Notes: a model not told the origin generated them from the sequence alone. Shown: positions 16,790-26,414, numbered from the stretch's first letter. The stretch: DNA of 64,000 nucleotides from Tolypothrix sp. PCC 7712 (GCF_025860405.1 NZ_CP063785.1:5395390-5459389), one strand, 5' to 3'. Translations and numbers: made by a program.

Positions 16790-17671
16790 TCATACTTTCT
16801 CCTTATAGGTTTCCATAGCTTGCTGATGTTGTTGTTCGATTTCCTGTTGAAACTTTTTCATCATTTGGCTGCTGCGACTGCTTTGAGATTTTTTGGCTTT
16901 TGCTTGTTGCCAAGCCAGAAATTTCTTGTAATAAACTTCCCAGCGATTTTGTCCAGCTTTATTTTGATGAGCCAACCAAGCTTCTATGTCGTTAACTGGG
17001 TAGCTAAGATTTTTAGTTTTTTCCTCACAAAATTCCAAAAAATTCGCTCGCTCGTCTTCTGAGAGAGTCTGAATAAATTCTGTATAAGTCTGAGAGATCT
17101 GAGGGGATCTAGAACCATTACTGTACAAGGGTTCTAGCTCTTGATTTGGACAATTCTGTCCAACTCCGGACAATTCTGTCATTTTTCTCTCACGAGAAAA
17201 TTTAGGTTTACTTTTAGATTCTGGACTGTCCAACTCCGGACAATCTTGTCCAACTCCGGACAATTCTGTCATTTTTCTCTCACCGGAAAATTTAGGTTTA
17301 CTTTCCGATTGATTTGCTTTTTTCTTTTGACGTAGTTCTTTGGCTTGCTTACCTGCTAAATTCTGTCCACGAATTACTACGGGTTCCCATCGGTAAAGTT
17401 CTAAATCTTCAAGTTTTGCCAGAGAACGTTTAACCTGTCTTTCACTGACACCGATTGCTTCTGCAATTTCTAGAATTCTTGGTAGTTCTACCATGCGATC
17501 GCCGAAAGGCTCAATCATTTGTAGATAAGACCATAGTGACCAGTCAGCAGCAGTTAACTTGCCGCGAATAGCTTTAATAGCCATTGAGTTAGGAGTTTGG
17601 TAGAAACCATCTAATTCGATACCAAGCATTGGGCAATCAGGGACTACCGTAAGTTGAGTTTGGTTTGACAT
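16790..17671 (-). CDS. Winged-helix replication-type protein with internal repeats
   Basis: 293 residues. The N-terminal part (about 25-105) contains a winged-helix pattern (LTAADWSLWSYLQM, then VSERQVKRSLAKLEDLEL) as in plasmid replication initiators of cyanobacteria. The centre holds two copies of a 30-residue unit with the core KPKFS-ERKMTELSGVGQ-CP (DNA period 90 bases, 17160-17214 and 17250-17304). The C-terminal half is helical and ends in a Gln/Lys-rich tail. It precedes dnaB in the same direction. A role as initiator or helicase loader is inference from fold and context; no catalytic motif is present. Confidence 0.55.
   Translation of the reverse strand: MSNQTQLTVVPDCPMLGIELDGFYQTPNSMAIKAIRGKLTAADWSLWSYLQMIEPFGDRMVELPRILEIAEAIGVSERQVKRSLAKLEDLELYRWEPVVIRGQNLAGKQAKELRQKKKANQSESKPKFSGERKMTELSGVGQDCPELDSPESKSKPKFSRERKMTELSGVGQNCPNQELEPLYSNGSRSPQISQTYTEFIQTLSEDERANFLEFCEEKTKNLSYPVNDIEAWLAHQNKAGQNRWEVYYKKFLAWQQAKAKKSQSSRSSQMMKKFQQEIEQQHQQAMETYKEKV
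17157..17304. repeat. Direct repeats inside the replication-type gene, iteron-like
   Basis: TGTCCAACTCCGGACAATTC-type units occur three to four times, and a 55-base block is duplicated with a period of 90 bases. The units carry a TCCGGA palindrome. Initiator genes of the RepA_N kind can carry their origin iterons within the central coding region, so an origin is possible but not shown. Confidence 0.5.
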
Positions 17672-17673
17672 CG

Positions 17674-17775
17674 CTAGTCCCTTTGTGCTGGTGTGAATTC
17701 ACCGTAGGCTTTCAGCCACTCTTCATGCTGAAGTGGGTAAAAACGTCCTTGATTTTTTGAATTTGGCTGTGTCAT
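17674..17775 (-). CDS. Very short gene or remnant upstream of the replication-type gene
   Basis: A 33-residue frame (MTQPNSKNQGRFYPLQHEEW...) starts at the ATG at 17775 and ends two bases before the start of the winged-helix gene. Its sequence up to TPAQRD resembles the very beginning of cyanobacterial winged-helix replication proteins, so it could be a cut-off paralogue or a small leader peptide. The left end of an insertion sequence lies nine bases upstream of its start, so its original promoter has been separated from it. Confidence 0.4.
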   Translation of the reverse strand: MTQPNSKNQGRFYPLQHEEWLKAYGEFTPAQRD

Positions 17776-17783
17776 AGTTCCTG

Positions 17784-19281
17784 GAGTTTAGACTAAATGG
17801 AAGAGATGAAAGAGAAAAAGGGGATGTCTGATTGAAGACAGTCCCCCTTTCGGCAGAAGCTAAGAGAGAATCACCTACTCTTATCTGCCAATATGAAACG
17901 TGCCAGACTCGAAGAATTTCGTCAAGCCGCCTATACGCATCTAAGCAAAGCACATGATGCAACATTTGAACTAACAGATGCGATACTGTTGACCCGTAAT
18001 GTCTACAGTCTGGCAGATTTATCGTTATCGCCAGTGTTTAGACGCAAATGGCCGAGTATCTATGAAGCGATACAAGATACCAAACCAGACCGCGAGAAAT
18101 TAATGGAGTTATATATCAAGCAAATACCAACAGAAAAACGCATATTGTTGGCAGGAGATCATACAGCTTGGTCACGCCCAGATGCGGTGACACTCAAAGA
18201 ACGGACAATAGAACACAGTAGCACAGCGATCGCGGGAAATAAACCGATTACGATTGGGCAGGGATATAGTACTATAGCTTGGATACCAGAGGATTCAGGA
18301 AGTTGGGCACTACCGCTGAGGCATGAACGGATTACCAGTTGGGACAATCCGATTGAGAAAGCAGTTGAACAACTCAAAAAGGTATGTGAATCAATGTCTG
18401 TTCGACCAATTTCGCTTTGGGACAGTGAATATGGTTGTGCGCCTTTCGTATTAAAGACAGCTAGTATAAAAGCCGATATCTTAGTTAGACTACGTTCAAA
18501 TCTGTGTCTATGGGGCGCACCACCCGCTTACTCTGGCAAGGGTCGTCCTCGCAAGCATGGTGCTCAATTTAAACTCAATGAACCCTCAACCTGGGGCGAA
18601 GTGGCATCTGTGCTGGAAGTAAATGACCCAAAATTGGGACGAGTTAAAGTCAGTCTGTGGGAAGATTTGCATTTTCGCAAAGCTGCTGCACGCCCAATGA
18701 CGCTACTGAGGGTGGAACGTCTTGATCTTGATGGCAATTTGAGAGTATTAAGACCTTTGTGGTTGGCTTGGGCTGGGGAACAAATGCCACCATTGGATGA
18801 AGTTTGGCGATTGTACTTGCGCCGATTCACAATTGACCATTGGTATCGTTTTCTTAAGCAACGCTTACATTGGACAGTACCAAAATTCAGTACTCCAGAA
18901 CAATGTGAACATTGGAGTGACTTAATGCCGTTAATCACTTGGGAGTTATGGTTAGCTCGTGATATCGTTGCTGATCATCCTCTTCCCTGGCAGAAGTCAA
19001 TAGATAAATTGACCCCGGGACGAGTTGCTCAAGCTATGGGTGGAGTTTTCGCCGCGATTGGTACTCCTACCTCTCCACCCAAACCTCGTGGAAAGTCCCT
19101 TGGGTGGACACCAGGTAAAGCCCGTAACCGGAAAATACGATATCCAATTGTTAAAAAGACTGCTTCTAAACCACGCAAAGAGGAACAAAAATCTGCTTAA
19201 TCTCAAATATCTTCATTCTTGAAGGTTGTGTTTTATGAACTCAGCACTGCTGGGTCATTTGTTGCTGTCTAGTCTAAACTC
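17784..19281 (+). mobile_element. Insertion sequence with a DDE transposase (IS4/IS701-like)
   Basis: The ends are a 12-base inverted repeat, GAGTTTAGACTA at 17784-17795 and its complement at 19270-19281, enclosing one transposase gene. I see no convincing target duplication at these limits, so the true ends may lie a few bases further out. Confidence 0.7.
17893..19200 (+). CDS. Transposase, DDE type (IS4/IS701-like)
   Basis: 435 residues, apparently intact. The first acidic residue is likely in LLAGDHTAW (near 95), the second in LWDSEYG (near 178), and the C-terminal acidic region lies in the Arg/Trp-rich helix after residue 310 (LYLRRFTIDHWYRF). The C-terminus is Lys/Arg-rich. This is the family commonly found in Nostocales genomes as a single-gene element. 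It lies within the terminal repeats at 17784 and 19281. The start ATG follows a short leader with pyrimidine- and purine-rich blocks that may fold in the RNA. Confidence 0.8.
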   Translation: MKRARLEEFRQAAYTHLSKAHDATFELTDAILLTRNVYSLADLSLSPVFRRKWPSIYEAIQDTKPDREKLMELYIKQIPTEKRILLAGDHTAWSRPDAVTLKERTIEHSSTAIAGNKPITIGQGYSTIAWIPEDSGSWALPLRHERITSWDNPIEKAVEQLKKVCESMSVRPISLWDSEYGCAPFVLKTASIKADILVRLRSNLCLWGAPPAYSGKGRPRKHGAQFKLNEPSTWGEVASVLEVNDPKLGRVKVSLWEDLHFRKAAARPMTLLRVERLDLDGNLRVLRPLWLAWAGEQMPPLDEVWRLYLRRFTIDHWYRFLKQRLHWTVPKFSTPEQCEHWSDLMPLITWELWLARDIVADHPLPWQKSIDKLTPGRVAQAMGGVFAAIGTPTSPPKPRGKSLGWTPGKARNRKIRYPIVKKTASKPRKEEQKSA

Positions 19282-19369
19282 AAATGTATAAGCAACTGAA
19301 ATTTATCCCACAAAGGCTGTCAAAAAATGTGAAAATTTTAATTGATATGGTTTTGGGTACTTTCTAATC

Positions 19370-21019
19370 ATGTTGAATATCAAAGATATTGAAATCAAGA
19401 ATATTGACCATTTGGGTATAGTGGCAGGAATCGTAGACTCAATTGGTTTGGTGTCAATAATTAATAATTTAATAGGGTCAGAAGCCGGAGAAAAAGTTAG
19501 TGCTGGACATGTAGTAAAAGCAATGATTTTAAATGGATTGGGGATGGTTTCAAAACCATTATATATGTTTCCAAAGTTTTTTGAATCGATAGCTTGCGAG
19601 CATTTAATTGGAGCCGGAGTCAAACCAGAATATCTGAACGACGATAAACTCGGCAGAGTGATGGATAAATTATTTATAAAAGGTCTAGATACAATATTTT
19701 TAGCAATTAGTTTAAATGTGGTGAAAAAATTTGAAATATCTTTAGGGTCATCGCATTTAGACTCATCATCATTCCATCTACATGGAGAATATAAAACTAG
19801 TTTACCACAGGTGATATTTCCAAGAATTGGTGATATTCAGTTTCCCGAAGAATCAGAGACAAAATCACCGGAGGCTATAAAAATTACATATGGTTATTCT
19901 CGTGACCATAGACCAGATTTAAAACAATTTATTATGGAATTGGTATGCTCCGGAGACGGAGATATACCAATATTTTTGAAAGCAGCATCCGGAAACCAAG
20001 CTGACTCAGCATGTTTTGGAGCAATTGCCGTGGAATATCTCAATCAAATAAAAGTCGATAGTTTGATGGTGGCAGATTGTGCATTATATACAGAAGAAAA
20101 TATCAAATTAATGTCTAATATTAAGTGGTTGTCTCGAGTGCCTTTAACTCTAAAATCAGCAAAATCTTTAGTCACAACCTTAGCAGAATCAGAATTCATT
20201 AAAAGTGAACTAGATGGATATTCATATGTTGAAAAAAAAGTCAGCTACGCAGGCATAGCGCAAAGATGGTTAGTAGTACAAAGTCATGCTAGAAGAAAAT
20301 CAGACTTACATAAATTATCACAAACTATTGAAAAATCTCTCTCTAGTTCCAAAGCCAAGTTAAAAACCTTGTCACAAGAGAAGTTTGCATGTTCATCTGA
20401 TGCCATGAAGGCATTATCAAAAATATCTAAACAATTTAAACACCATCAAATAGACAAGATTGAAATCACTGAAAAAACACCCGATGCCAAAGATGAAAGG
20501 ATAGACAAATATTATCAAATTTCAGCAACTGTCTCACAAAACGAAAATGCAATTGCTCTCGAAACCAAAAGTGCTGGGCGGTTTATTATTGCCACAAATG
20601 TCTTAGAATCAAAGCAACTTGATAATGCTCAAATGATTAGAGAATACAAAGCACAGCAATCATGTGAAAGAGGATTTGGTTTTTTGAAAGACCCATTATT
20701 TTTTACAGATAGTATTTTCCTTAAAGCAAGCGAAAGAATAGAGGCATTGGCAATGATAATGGGGTTATGTTTACTAGTCTATACACTTGCACAAAGACAA
20801 ATAAGGGCAGCTTTATCAGCGTCAAAATCAACTATTAAAAATCAATTAGGTAAATCGATAAATAACCCCACATTAAGGTGGATATTTCAATGCTTTGAAT
20901 CAATTCATCTTGTGACCTTAAACCAGGACACAGATATTTCTAATTTAACGAGCGAGAGAAATTTTATTCTGACATTGTTACCAGAAGATTGCCGCCGTTA
21001 CTACACCTGCATAACTTAA
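19370..21019 (+). CDS. Transposase, IS1634-like (IS4 superfamily)
   Basis: 549 residues, full length for the IS1634 group. The N-terminal region (MLNIKDIEIKNIDHLGIVAGIVD), LDSSSFHLHGEY near 125 with the first Asp, a second Asp in VADCALYTEEN near 240, and the C-terminal QQSCERGFGFLKDPLFFTDSIFL with the final Glu are all present. AT-rich compared with the previous element, so it has a different origin. It starts 88 bases after the end of that element. I could not find matching terminal repeats on both sides, so its limits are unknown. Its right flank leads into a headless Tn3-type transposase gene. Confidence 0.82.
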   Translation: MLNIKDIEIKNIDHLGIVAGIVDSIGLVSIINNLIGSEAGEKVSAGHVVKAMILNGLGMVSKPLYMFPKFFESIACEHLIGAGVKPEYLNDDKLGRVMDKLFIKGLDTIFLAISLNVVKKFEISLGSSHLDSSSFHLHGEYKTSLPQVIFPRIGDIQFPEESETKSPEAIKITYGYSRDHRPDLKQFIMELVCSGDGDIPIFLKAASGNQADSACFGAIAVEYLNQIKVDSLMVADCALYTEENIKLMSNIKWLSRVPLTLKSAKSLVTTLAESEFIKSELDGYSYVEKKVSYAGIAQRWLVVQSHARRKSDLHKLSQTIEKSLSSSKAKLKTLSQEKFACSSDAMKALSKISKQFKHHQIDKIEITEKTPDAKDERIDKYYQISATVSQNENAIALETKSAGRFIIATNVLESKQLDNAQMIREYKAQQSCERGFGFLKDPLFFTDSIFLKASERIEALAMIMGLCLLVYTLAQRQIRAALSASKSTIKNQLGKSINNPTLRWIFQCFESIHLVTLNQDTDISNLTSERNFILTLLPEDCRRYYTCIT

Positions 21020-21317
21020 TTTTATCTAGATTCTTCAGGGTGCAAGTATGTTTAAATGGACTATCGCTCTTTCATTCTTAGTCCTAAATTATTATGCTGA
21101 TTTTTTACTTAGTTTTCCCTTTATATAAGTTTTGATTAATAATTTAATGAAAATCATAATATTTGATGATTATCAGTTACTCAAATTGCTTGAATTTTTT
21201 ATTGCTTCTTATTGAGAATAGTATAAATGCCTCTAAAACTTCTTAAAATATCTTTTTTGCTCATTTAATGTGTTCTTTTATTCTCTATTGATGAATCAAC
21301 CTCAGTAATAACCGATT
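21020..21317. other. Gap between two transposase genes, no gene seen
   Basis: AT-rich sequence of about 300 bases without a coding frame that fits either neighbour. The missing 5' half of the Tn3-type gene is not here in any frame. Confidence 0.5.
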
Positions 21318-22709
21318 GTGACAGTGCTGGGTACGGAAGGAAGGAAACAATTCACTATCAATAAAGATGGAGAACCTGTACTTAAAAGAATTCCATCCCT
21401 AGCTCAAACGCATGAAGTGGAAGAATTAGAATCAAAAATTCGGGCTTTAATGCCGGAACGTAGTATCTTAGAAATCCTTTGTAATGTTGAGCATTGGTTG
21501 AACTGGACAAGGCATTTTGGTCTGTTTTCAGGAAGCGAACCCAAAATATCTGAGCCTGCTGAACGTTATATTTTTACTACGTTTAGCTATGGCTGTAATC
21601 TTGGCCCAAATCAGATGGCTCGTCATTCCCAAGGTGCAGTGACTTCTCACATGATTTCTTATACAAACCGTCGCCATATTAGTGCTGCCAAAATTGAAGC
21701 GGCAATTCGGGATATTATCAATACGTACAATCGGTTTAGTTTACCATCTTGCTGGGGTACAGGGAAAAAGGCTGCTGCTGACGGAAGCAAGTTTGAGATA
21801 TACGAGAATAATTTACACAGTGAGTATCACATCCGCTACGGTGGTTATGGTGGTATTGCTTATCACCATGTCTCTGATAAATATATTGCTTTGTTTACCC
21901 ACTTTATCACCTGTGGTGTGTGGGAGGCTGTCTATATTTTGGATGGGTTGTTGAAAAATCTCTCAGATATTCAACCGGATACTTTGCACGCAGATACTCA
22001 AGGTCAATCTGGGCCTGTGTTTGCTATTTCCTACCTTCTTGGTATCAAATTGATGCCACGTATCCGTAACTGGAAGGATTTAACTTTTGTTCGCCCCAGC
22101 GTAGATGTTACCTACAAGCATATTGAACCGTTGTTTAAGGGCGTGGTCAATTGGAATTTAATCAAGACTCATTGGTATGACATGATACGTGTAGTACTGT
22201 CAATTAAGGCAGGTAAGGTGATGCCCTCGACGCTTCTACGTAAGTTGGGTAGTTATAGTAAGAAAAATCGACTTTATCAAGCTTTTCTTGAGTTGGGTAA
22301 GGTAGTACGGACTATGTTTTTACTCGACTATGTTTCTAATGTGGCTCTTCGCCATGAGATTACAGCGATAACCAATATTGTGGAGATGTACAATGCCTTT
22401 CTGGACTGGGTATTCTTCGGTAAGCTGGGAGCGATTACTGAAAATGATCCTATTGAGCAGGAAAAGCGGCTGAAGTATCTTGATTTGGTAGCAAGCGCAG
22501 TTATTTTGCAGAATACGGTTGATATGTCGTTGGCTATCCAAACGTTAATGTCACAGGGAGAATTGATTCCTATGCGACACCTTGCAGCAATGAGTCCATA
22601 CATCACAAGACATATCAAAAGATACGGTGATTATGTGGTGAATTTACATAATATTCCCCAACCATTGGAAGCTGCTATTGATCTGCCACCAGAAATCTTT
22701 GAAACTTAG
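21318..22709 (+). pseudogene. Tn3-family transposase, C-terminal half only
   Basis: 463 codons matching the C-terminal catalytic half of Tn3-type TnpA. The DDE core shows as AAADGSKFEIY (first Asp, near 152), LHADTQGQ (second Asp, near 226) and a late Glu region after LRHEITAITNIVEMYNAF. Family members are around 1000 residues, so about half is missing at the N-terminus. The frame opens with a GTG right after AT-rich sequence that is not coding. Loss of the 5' half probably followed insertion of, or recombination with, the IS1634-type element. Its 3' end overlaps the frame of the porin remnant. Confidence 0.82.
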
Positions 22710-24117
22710 ATATATCAAAGGTTTCCAGACCATCTTGCAGGTTTTTACACGTATCTCGGCTCAATACCGTTATGAGTTTGCAGCTGGTTTAAATGCTTGT
22801 TTGAATCAGATAAATCAACTGATAACGACGAGTACAGCTGATTTAGTCAACAAAGAAGACCTCGCAACATTGCAAAAGCTACAAGAAGAATATACAGCTG
22901 AACTGCAAACTGTACGGGGTCGAGTTGATGCTCTAGAAGCTCGTACCGCAACATTAGAATCACAGCAATTCTCGACAACTACGACACTGCGAGGAGAAGC
23001 AATTTTTGCCTTAGCTAGTGTGTTTGGCTCTGATAGAGCAATCAATACCGATGCTCAAAATGCTGGTAATACCAGACAAGGACTTAATGAAAATGCAATT
23101 TTAGCCGATCGCGTTCGCTTGAATTTTGATGCCAGCTTTACTGGTAAAGACCGCCTCAGAGTGAGGTTACAAGGGAGAAACATTACTTCATTTAACACAG
23201 GTGTGACTGGTACTAACCAAACTCGTTTAGGATTTGATGGCAATGAATCCAACAATGTTAGCATCTCAGCTCTGTATTACCGTTTCCCCATAGGTAACTC
23301 TACGATGGCCGCTATAGCTACTGAAGGGTTGGAATATATTGATGAAGTACCTCCCCTCAGCCGCAACTTTGATGCTAGTGGTTCAGGTGCGTTATCTCGT
23401 TTTGGACGTTATAACCCCATTTATCGGGCAGCAGAAGGGCCAGGTATCATCGTTAATCACAAGTTCAACAGTGCTTTAACTCTCACTGCTGGCTACGTTG
23501 TACCATCTGGTGTTGGTAACGATCCTAATAATGGTAGAGGTCTTTTTAATGGTGCTTACTCCGCATTAGGTCAAGTGACTTTTCAGCCCATCTCTCCATT
23601 GAGTTTGGCTTTTACTTATGTCAATGCTTATTACACTGATGGTAGTGGAGTCTCTGGTACAACTGGCACTGGTTTTGCCAATAACCCATTCAACGGTGCG
23701 CGCACTTCTGTGAATAACTATAGTTTGACTGCTAACTATAAATTCAGTCCAAAGTTTACCCTGACAGCTTGGGGAGGCTATACCAATGCCAAGGCTGAAA
23801 ATACAGCCGTTGCTAGAAGTGATGCAGAGATTTGGAACTGGGCGGTTCAGCTAGGCTTTCCCGATTTGGGAAAGAAAGGAAACTTTGGTGGGATTGTGTT
23901 TGGTGCGCCACCTTACGTTGCTAGCAATCAATTTGTTAGTGGTGCTAATCGCCGCCGAGACGATGATGTCACCTATCATTTAGAGGCATTCTATAGATAT
24001 AAGGTGAATGACAACATTGCTATTACCCCAGGATTGATATCCATCTTTAATCCTGAAGGTAACAGCAGTAACCCCAATATATATGTGGGAGTAGTGCGTA
24101 CTACCTTTACTTTCTAA
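22678..24117 (+). pseudogene. Outer-membrane porin (SLH/OprB type), decapitated by the Tn3-type element
   Basis: The frame is open for 479 codons, but recognisable porin sequence starts near 22766 with RYEFAAGLNACLNQIN. It continues through a coiled-coil linker (KEDLATLQKLQEEYTAELQ...) and a beta-barrel ending in the typical terminal aromatic residue (RTTFTF). Intact members begin with a signal peptide and an SLH domain, both absent here. The first 30 or so codons come from the transposon end. Without a signal peptide it cannot reach the outer membrane, so I call it a pseudogene. The family is often annotated as an iron-uptake porin in cyanobacteria. Confidence 0.8.
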
Positions 24118-24131
24118 ACCCATCTGCTGAT

Positions 24132-24163
24132 GCGATCGCTTCTCTAATGATAGAGGCGATCGC
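24132..24163 (+). terminator. Hairpin made of two HIP1 octamers after the porin remnant
   Basis: GCGATCGC-TTCTCTA and TAGAG-GCGATCGC can pair into a long stem with a short loop, 15 bases after the porin stop codon. It fits a terminator-type hairpin; a similar HIP1 hairpin follows groL. Confidence 0.5.
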
Positions 24164-24301
24164 AATGTGAAAACTCAAGCTAATCTGTGATTGCGTAGAT
24201 AAGGATCAATAGGCTAGTTCAGCAAATAAAAACACTTTAATACCAATTTAATATGAAGCTGCATATAATGGAGAAAGCAAACTCGGTAAATTAAAATAAC
24301 C

Positions 24302-24690
24302 ATGAGCCGCCCTTTTAAGATTGAAATCGCAGAGAGCGAAGAAGAACTTAAAAAACGTCTACAAACAGTCAACGTAGGGAACCAGAAAGACAAACTTATG
24401 ATGCTGTGGTGGATAAAAAGTGGTCAGGTTCAGGAGCAGCAAGACATTGGAAAACGCTTGGCGAAAGATACTTCAACGGTAACAAGGTGGATACAAAAGT
24501 ATAGGTCAGGTGGGCTAGATGAATTATTAAAAATTAAAAAAGCACTATTGTGCAAAACGCAAAATTAACGAGCTTGCGATCGCAGGACTCTCCGAAGAGT
24601 TAAAAACAGGAACGCTCGATACTCCTGAAAGGAGTGGCTGCCGCCATCGCTCCAAATTTTTTCAGGCTTTCGCAAGATGCAGGGGGAGTC
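24302..24690 (+). pseudogene. IS630-type transposase remnant, N-terminal part with frameshift
   Basis: The first 88 codons give an IS630/ISY100-type helix-turn-helix region (QQDIGKRLAKDTSTVTRWIQKYRSGG). Near 24545 the frame is lost: the family's next segment (AKRKINELAIAGLSEELKTG) continues in a different frame from about 24550, then runs into palindromic repeat DNA. No DDE domain follows. The element is dead and truncated; part of the 3' side has been replaced by repeats. Confidence 0.75.
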
Positions 24691-25013
24691 GGTTGTAAAA
24701 AATAAATTCCAACCACCACCAAGGGAAATATGAAAAGCAGCGATGCTCCAGGGGAGCCGCTACGCGTTCACGAAGTGACTCCGTTGCGTTAGCTTCCCGC
24801 AGGGTAGGAGTATCGCCATCTTAGTTTTGAGAACATATAAATTCTAATTTAGGTTAACTTAATATCTTGCACATTTACGTATACATACAGCAAAATCAAA
24901 CATCTGGGCGATATAGCTACAGTACCTTTGTTTGCTTTTAACACTAAATTACTACTTTTAGCTTTATGCTGAGTATTTAATCTCACCATTTTTGCTTGGA
25001 AGATGTGAGGAGT
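24569..25013. other. Gap with IS630 debris and a palindromic repeat
   Basis: About 445 bases. The first part is transposase debris; 24739-24822 is a palindromic repeat (GCGATGCTCC...GTAGGAGTATCGCC). The last 150 bases are AT-rich and probably hold the promoter of the accessory cluster that begins at 25014. No gene seen. Confidence 0.5.
24739..24822. repeat. Cyanobacterial palindromic repeat
   Basis: The ends GCGATGCTCC and GGAGTATCGC face each other, with several internal palindromic blocks (GCTACGCGTTCACGAAGTGA, GTTGCGTTAGCTTCCC). The same core pieces occur inside coding regions at 25269, 28313 and 29383. Confidence 0.6.
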
Positions 25014-25523
25014 ATGTCAGTAGAAAATCCAAGTCCTTTAGAGATCGCACTCACCCTTTGGAGTATTGGCATTGTTTCCGAGCAGAACCTCATCGCTTGG
25101 GCTGATGCTCAGATTCTGGCGATTGAAAAACCTGCTGATGATTTACTGGAAATTGCCACTAAAGGTGCTAAAGTGTGCATCAAACAAGGGTTGATTGAAA
25201 CGCTTCCAATTGCCCTTGGCTACTCAGAGGAATTTTTTATTCGAGCTTATTTGTTGGATATCGAATGCGATACTCCGCAGGAGTCACTTTGCGATCGCGC
25301 AACAAAATCTTTCATCGCTTGGGTTGCTCACAACTGCTGTGGGAGTACGGAAATACCTGAAGCTGTACTAGGGTATCATCTAGAACACTTATACTGTGAT
25401 TGTGAGGATGTTGATGCGGCGATTTCCCTGCTACGGGCTGAACTTCCAAAAATCATGCCTCGTTGTGAATCCTTTGCTACTGTGTTTTTGGAGCAAGTCT
25501 CTGGGTTAGAGCTATGCATTTAA
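25014..25523 (+). CDS. Protein of unknown function, first gene of the SMI1/KNR4 cluster
   Basis: About 169 residues from the ATG at 25014, which has GAGGAG directly upstream; the frame extends 18 bases further up. The protein is acidic and helical with no signal peptide. It overlaps the next gene by 10 bases, so the two are probably coupled. Codons for DTPQESLCDR come from a palindromic repeat inserted in frame. I recognise no family. The neighbourhood suggests an immunity-type or contact-related accessory role, but nothing in the protein shows it. Confidence 0.6.
   Translation: MSVENPSPLEIALTLWSIGIVSEQNLIAWADAQILAIEKPADDLLEIATKGAKVCIKQGLIETLPIALGYSEEFFIRAYLLDIECDTPQESLCDRATKSFIAWVAHNCCGSTEIPEAVLGYHLEHLYCDCEDVDAAISLLRAELPKIMPRCESFATVFLEQVSGLELCI
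25269..25298 (+). repeat. Palindromic repeat inserted in frame (encodes DTPQESLCDR)
   Basis: GATACTCCGCAGGAGTC followed by a HIP1 site. The ACTCC/GGAGT stem is perfect. An almost identical copy encodes the same peptide at 28313-28342 in a different protein. Confidence 0.75.
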
Positions 25524-26245
25524 CCGCCCATCAAACTGCAATGATTGAAGTTGCTAGGGAGATTCGTTTCGCGTTAGATCGCTTGAAATACCTCGATCCA
25601 GATGGAATGTGTTTGGCAATAGACTTAAATCCACCGCTTGGCTCAATGGCGATTCTAAAAGCATTGGAAATTCAGCTACCATTCGCCTATGCTGCTTTTT
25701 TGCTAGAGGTGGGAAATGGAGGGTGTTGGGATTGTGCCGAGCGCGACTGCTGGATGACAATTGATGAAATCATGCAACATAATTCTACCCAGTTATGGCA
25801 CCAGTCACCGCCTGATTTCGTTAGTCAATTTCTGTCAACAGGAAAGCAATCTGATGCAGTCGAGTTACCCTATCTCCTGAAGATTAACGCGCTCCCTGGA
25901 CTATTGCGAATTGGGTTGTATCCTCCAGAGCAAGAGACTTACGGGTTGTTTCTGACGCAAGAAGGACATGAAGTGAAAATTCAAATCTGCTTACAACCGT
26001 TGTTGACCTATGTTGTGATGGAACGCTATACACCGAAGCAATGGTTACAAATGCATCTCAATTTTTTAAATAATGAGATTTATGAAATTGAAAAATCTAT
26101 CTCAATTTTGAATTCTCAGCAAAGTCCGTACCTTCTTTTCAAAGGATATTTCATGGGTTTATCCGAGGCTAGGTTGAAGCTGTTTATTGAAAATTGTCCC
26201 GCAATTGTTTTAGAGAGAAAACGAGAATTGCTGGATGAGAGATAA
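25514..26245 (+). CDS. SMI1/KNR4-type protein
   Basis: 243 residues. The region from LKALEIQLPFAYAAFLLEVGNGG (about 50-75) through LFLTQEGHEVKI (about 155) is the pattern of SMI1/KNR4 domains, which often serve as immunity proteins in polymorphic toxin systems and as protein-binding modules elsewhere. The C-terminal third is helical. It is paralogous to the C-terminal part of the 423-residue protein at 28190: both share the D/E-IM-NS-QxW, PGLLRI and LFLTQEG-EV-IQ stations in the same order. It overlaps its upstream neighbour by 10 bases. No toxin is recognisable next to it. Confidence 0.72.
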   Translation: MHLTAHQTAMIEVAREIRFALDRLKYLDPDGMCLAIDLNPPLGSMAILKALEIQLPFAYAAFLLEVGNGGCWDCAERDCWMTIDEIMQHNSTQLWHQSPPDFVSQFLSTGKQSDAVELPYLLKINALPGLLRIGLYPPEQETYGLFLTQEGHEVKIQICLQPLLTYVVMERYTPKQWLQMHLNFLNNEIYEIEKSISILNSQQSPYLLFKGYFMGLSEARLKLFIENCPAIVLERKRELLDER

Positions 26246-26414
26246 GCATGGAAAAACTTTTGTTCTAATTGATGGGTATACACTAGCGATCGCACAAAGC
26301 GATTCAGGTGTGTTATTCTCTGGTCGCCACAGTCGCAAAGCTATAACTAAATATGACGATTCGCTCCTGATTCAGTTTTTGGCACATCATGCCCATCATT
26401 TGGATGTTTTTTGA
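26235..26414 (+). CDS. Small protein of unknown function, overlapping both neighbours
   Basis: A 59-residue frame that starts within the last codons of the SMI1/KNR4 gene (11-base overlap) and ends 26 bases into the next gene. The sequence (KTFVLIDGYTLAIAQSDSGVLFSGRHSRKAI...) looks like folded protein with alternating beta-type residues, and the overlaps on both sides are typical of a coupled operon. It could also be the first part of the following protein separated by a frameshift. No family recognised. Confidence 0.4.
   Translation: MRDKHGKTFVLIDGYTLAIAQSDSGVLFSGRHSRKAITKYDDSLLIQFLAHHAHHLDVF

Noticed and set aside
16724..17062. A plus-strand frame of 112 codons antisense to the replication-type gene
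   Set aside because: Hydrophobic and Phe/Leu-rich only because it mirrors Lys/Gln/Glu-rich codons on the other strand; no ribosome site or family.
17723..17965. An 80-codon minus-strand frame at the left end of the IS
   Set aside because: Covers the IS end and the transposase start; no family, no ribosome site.
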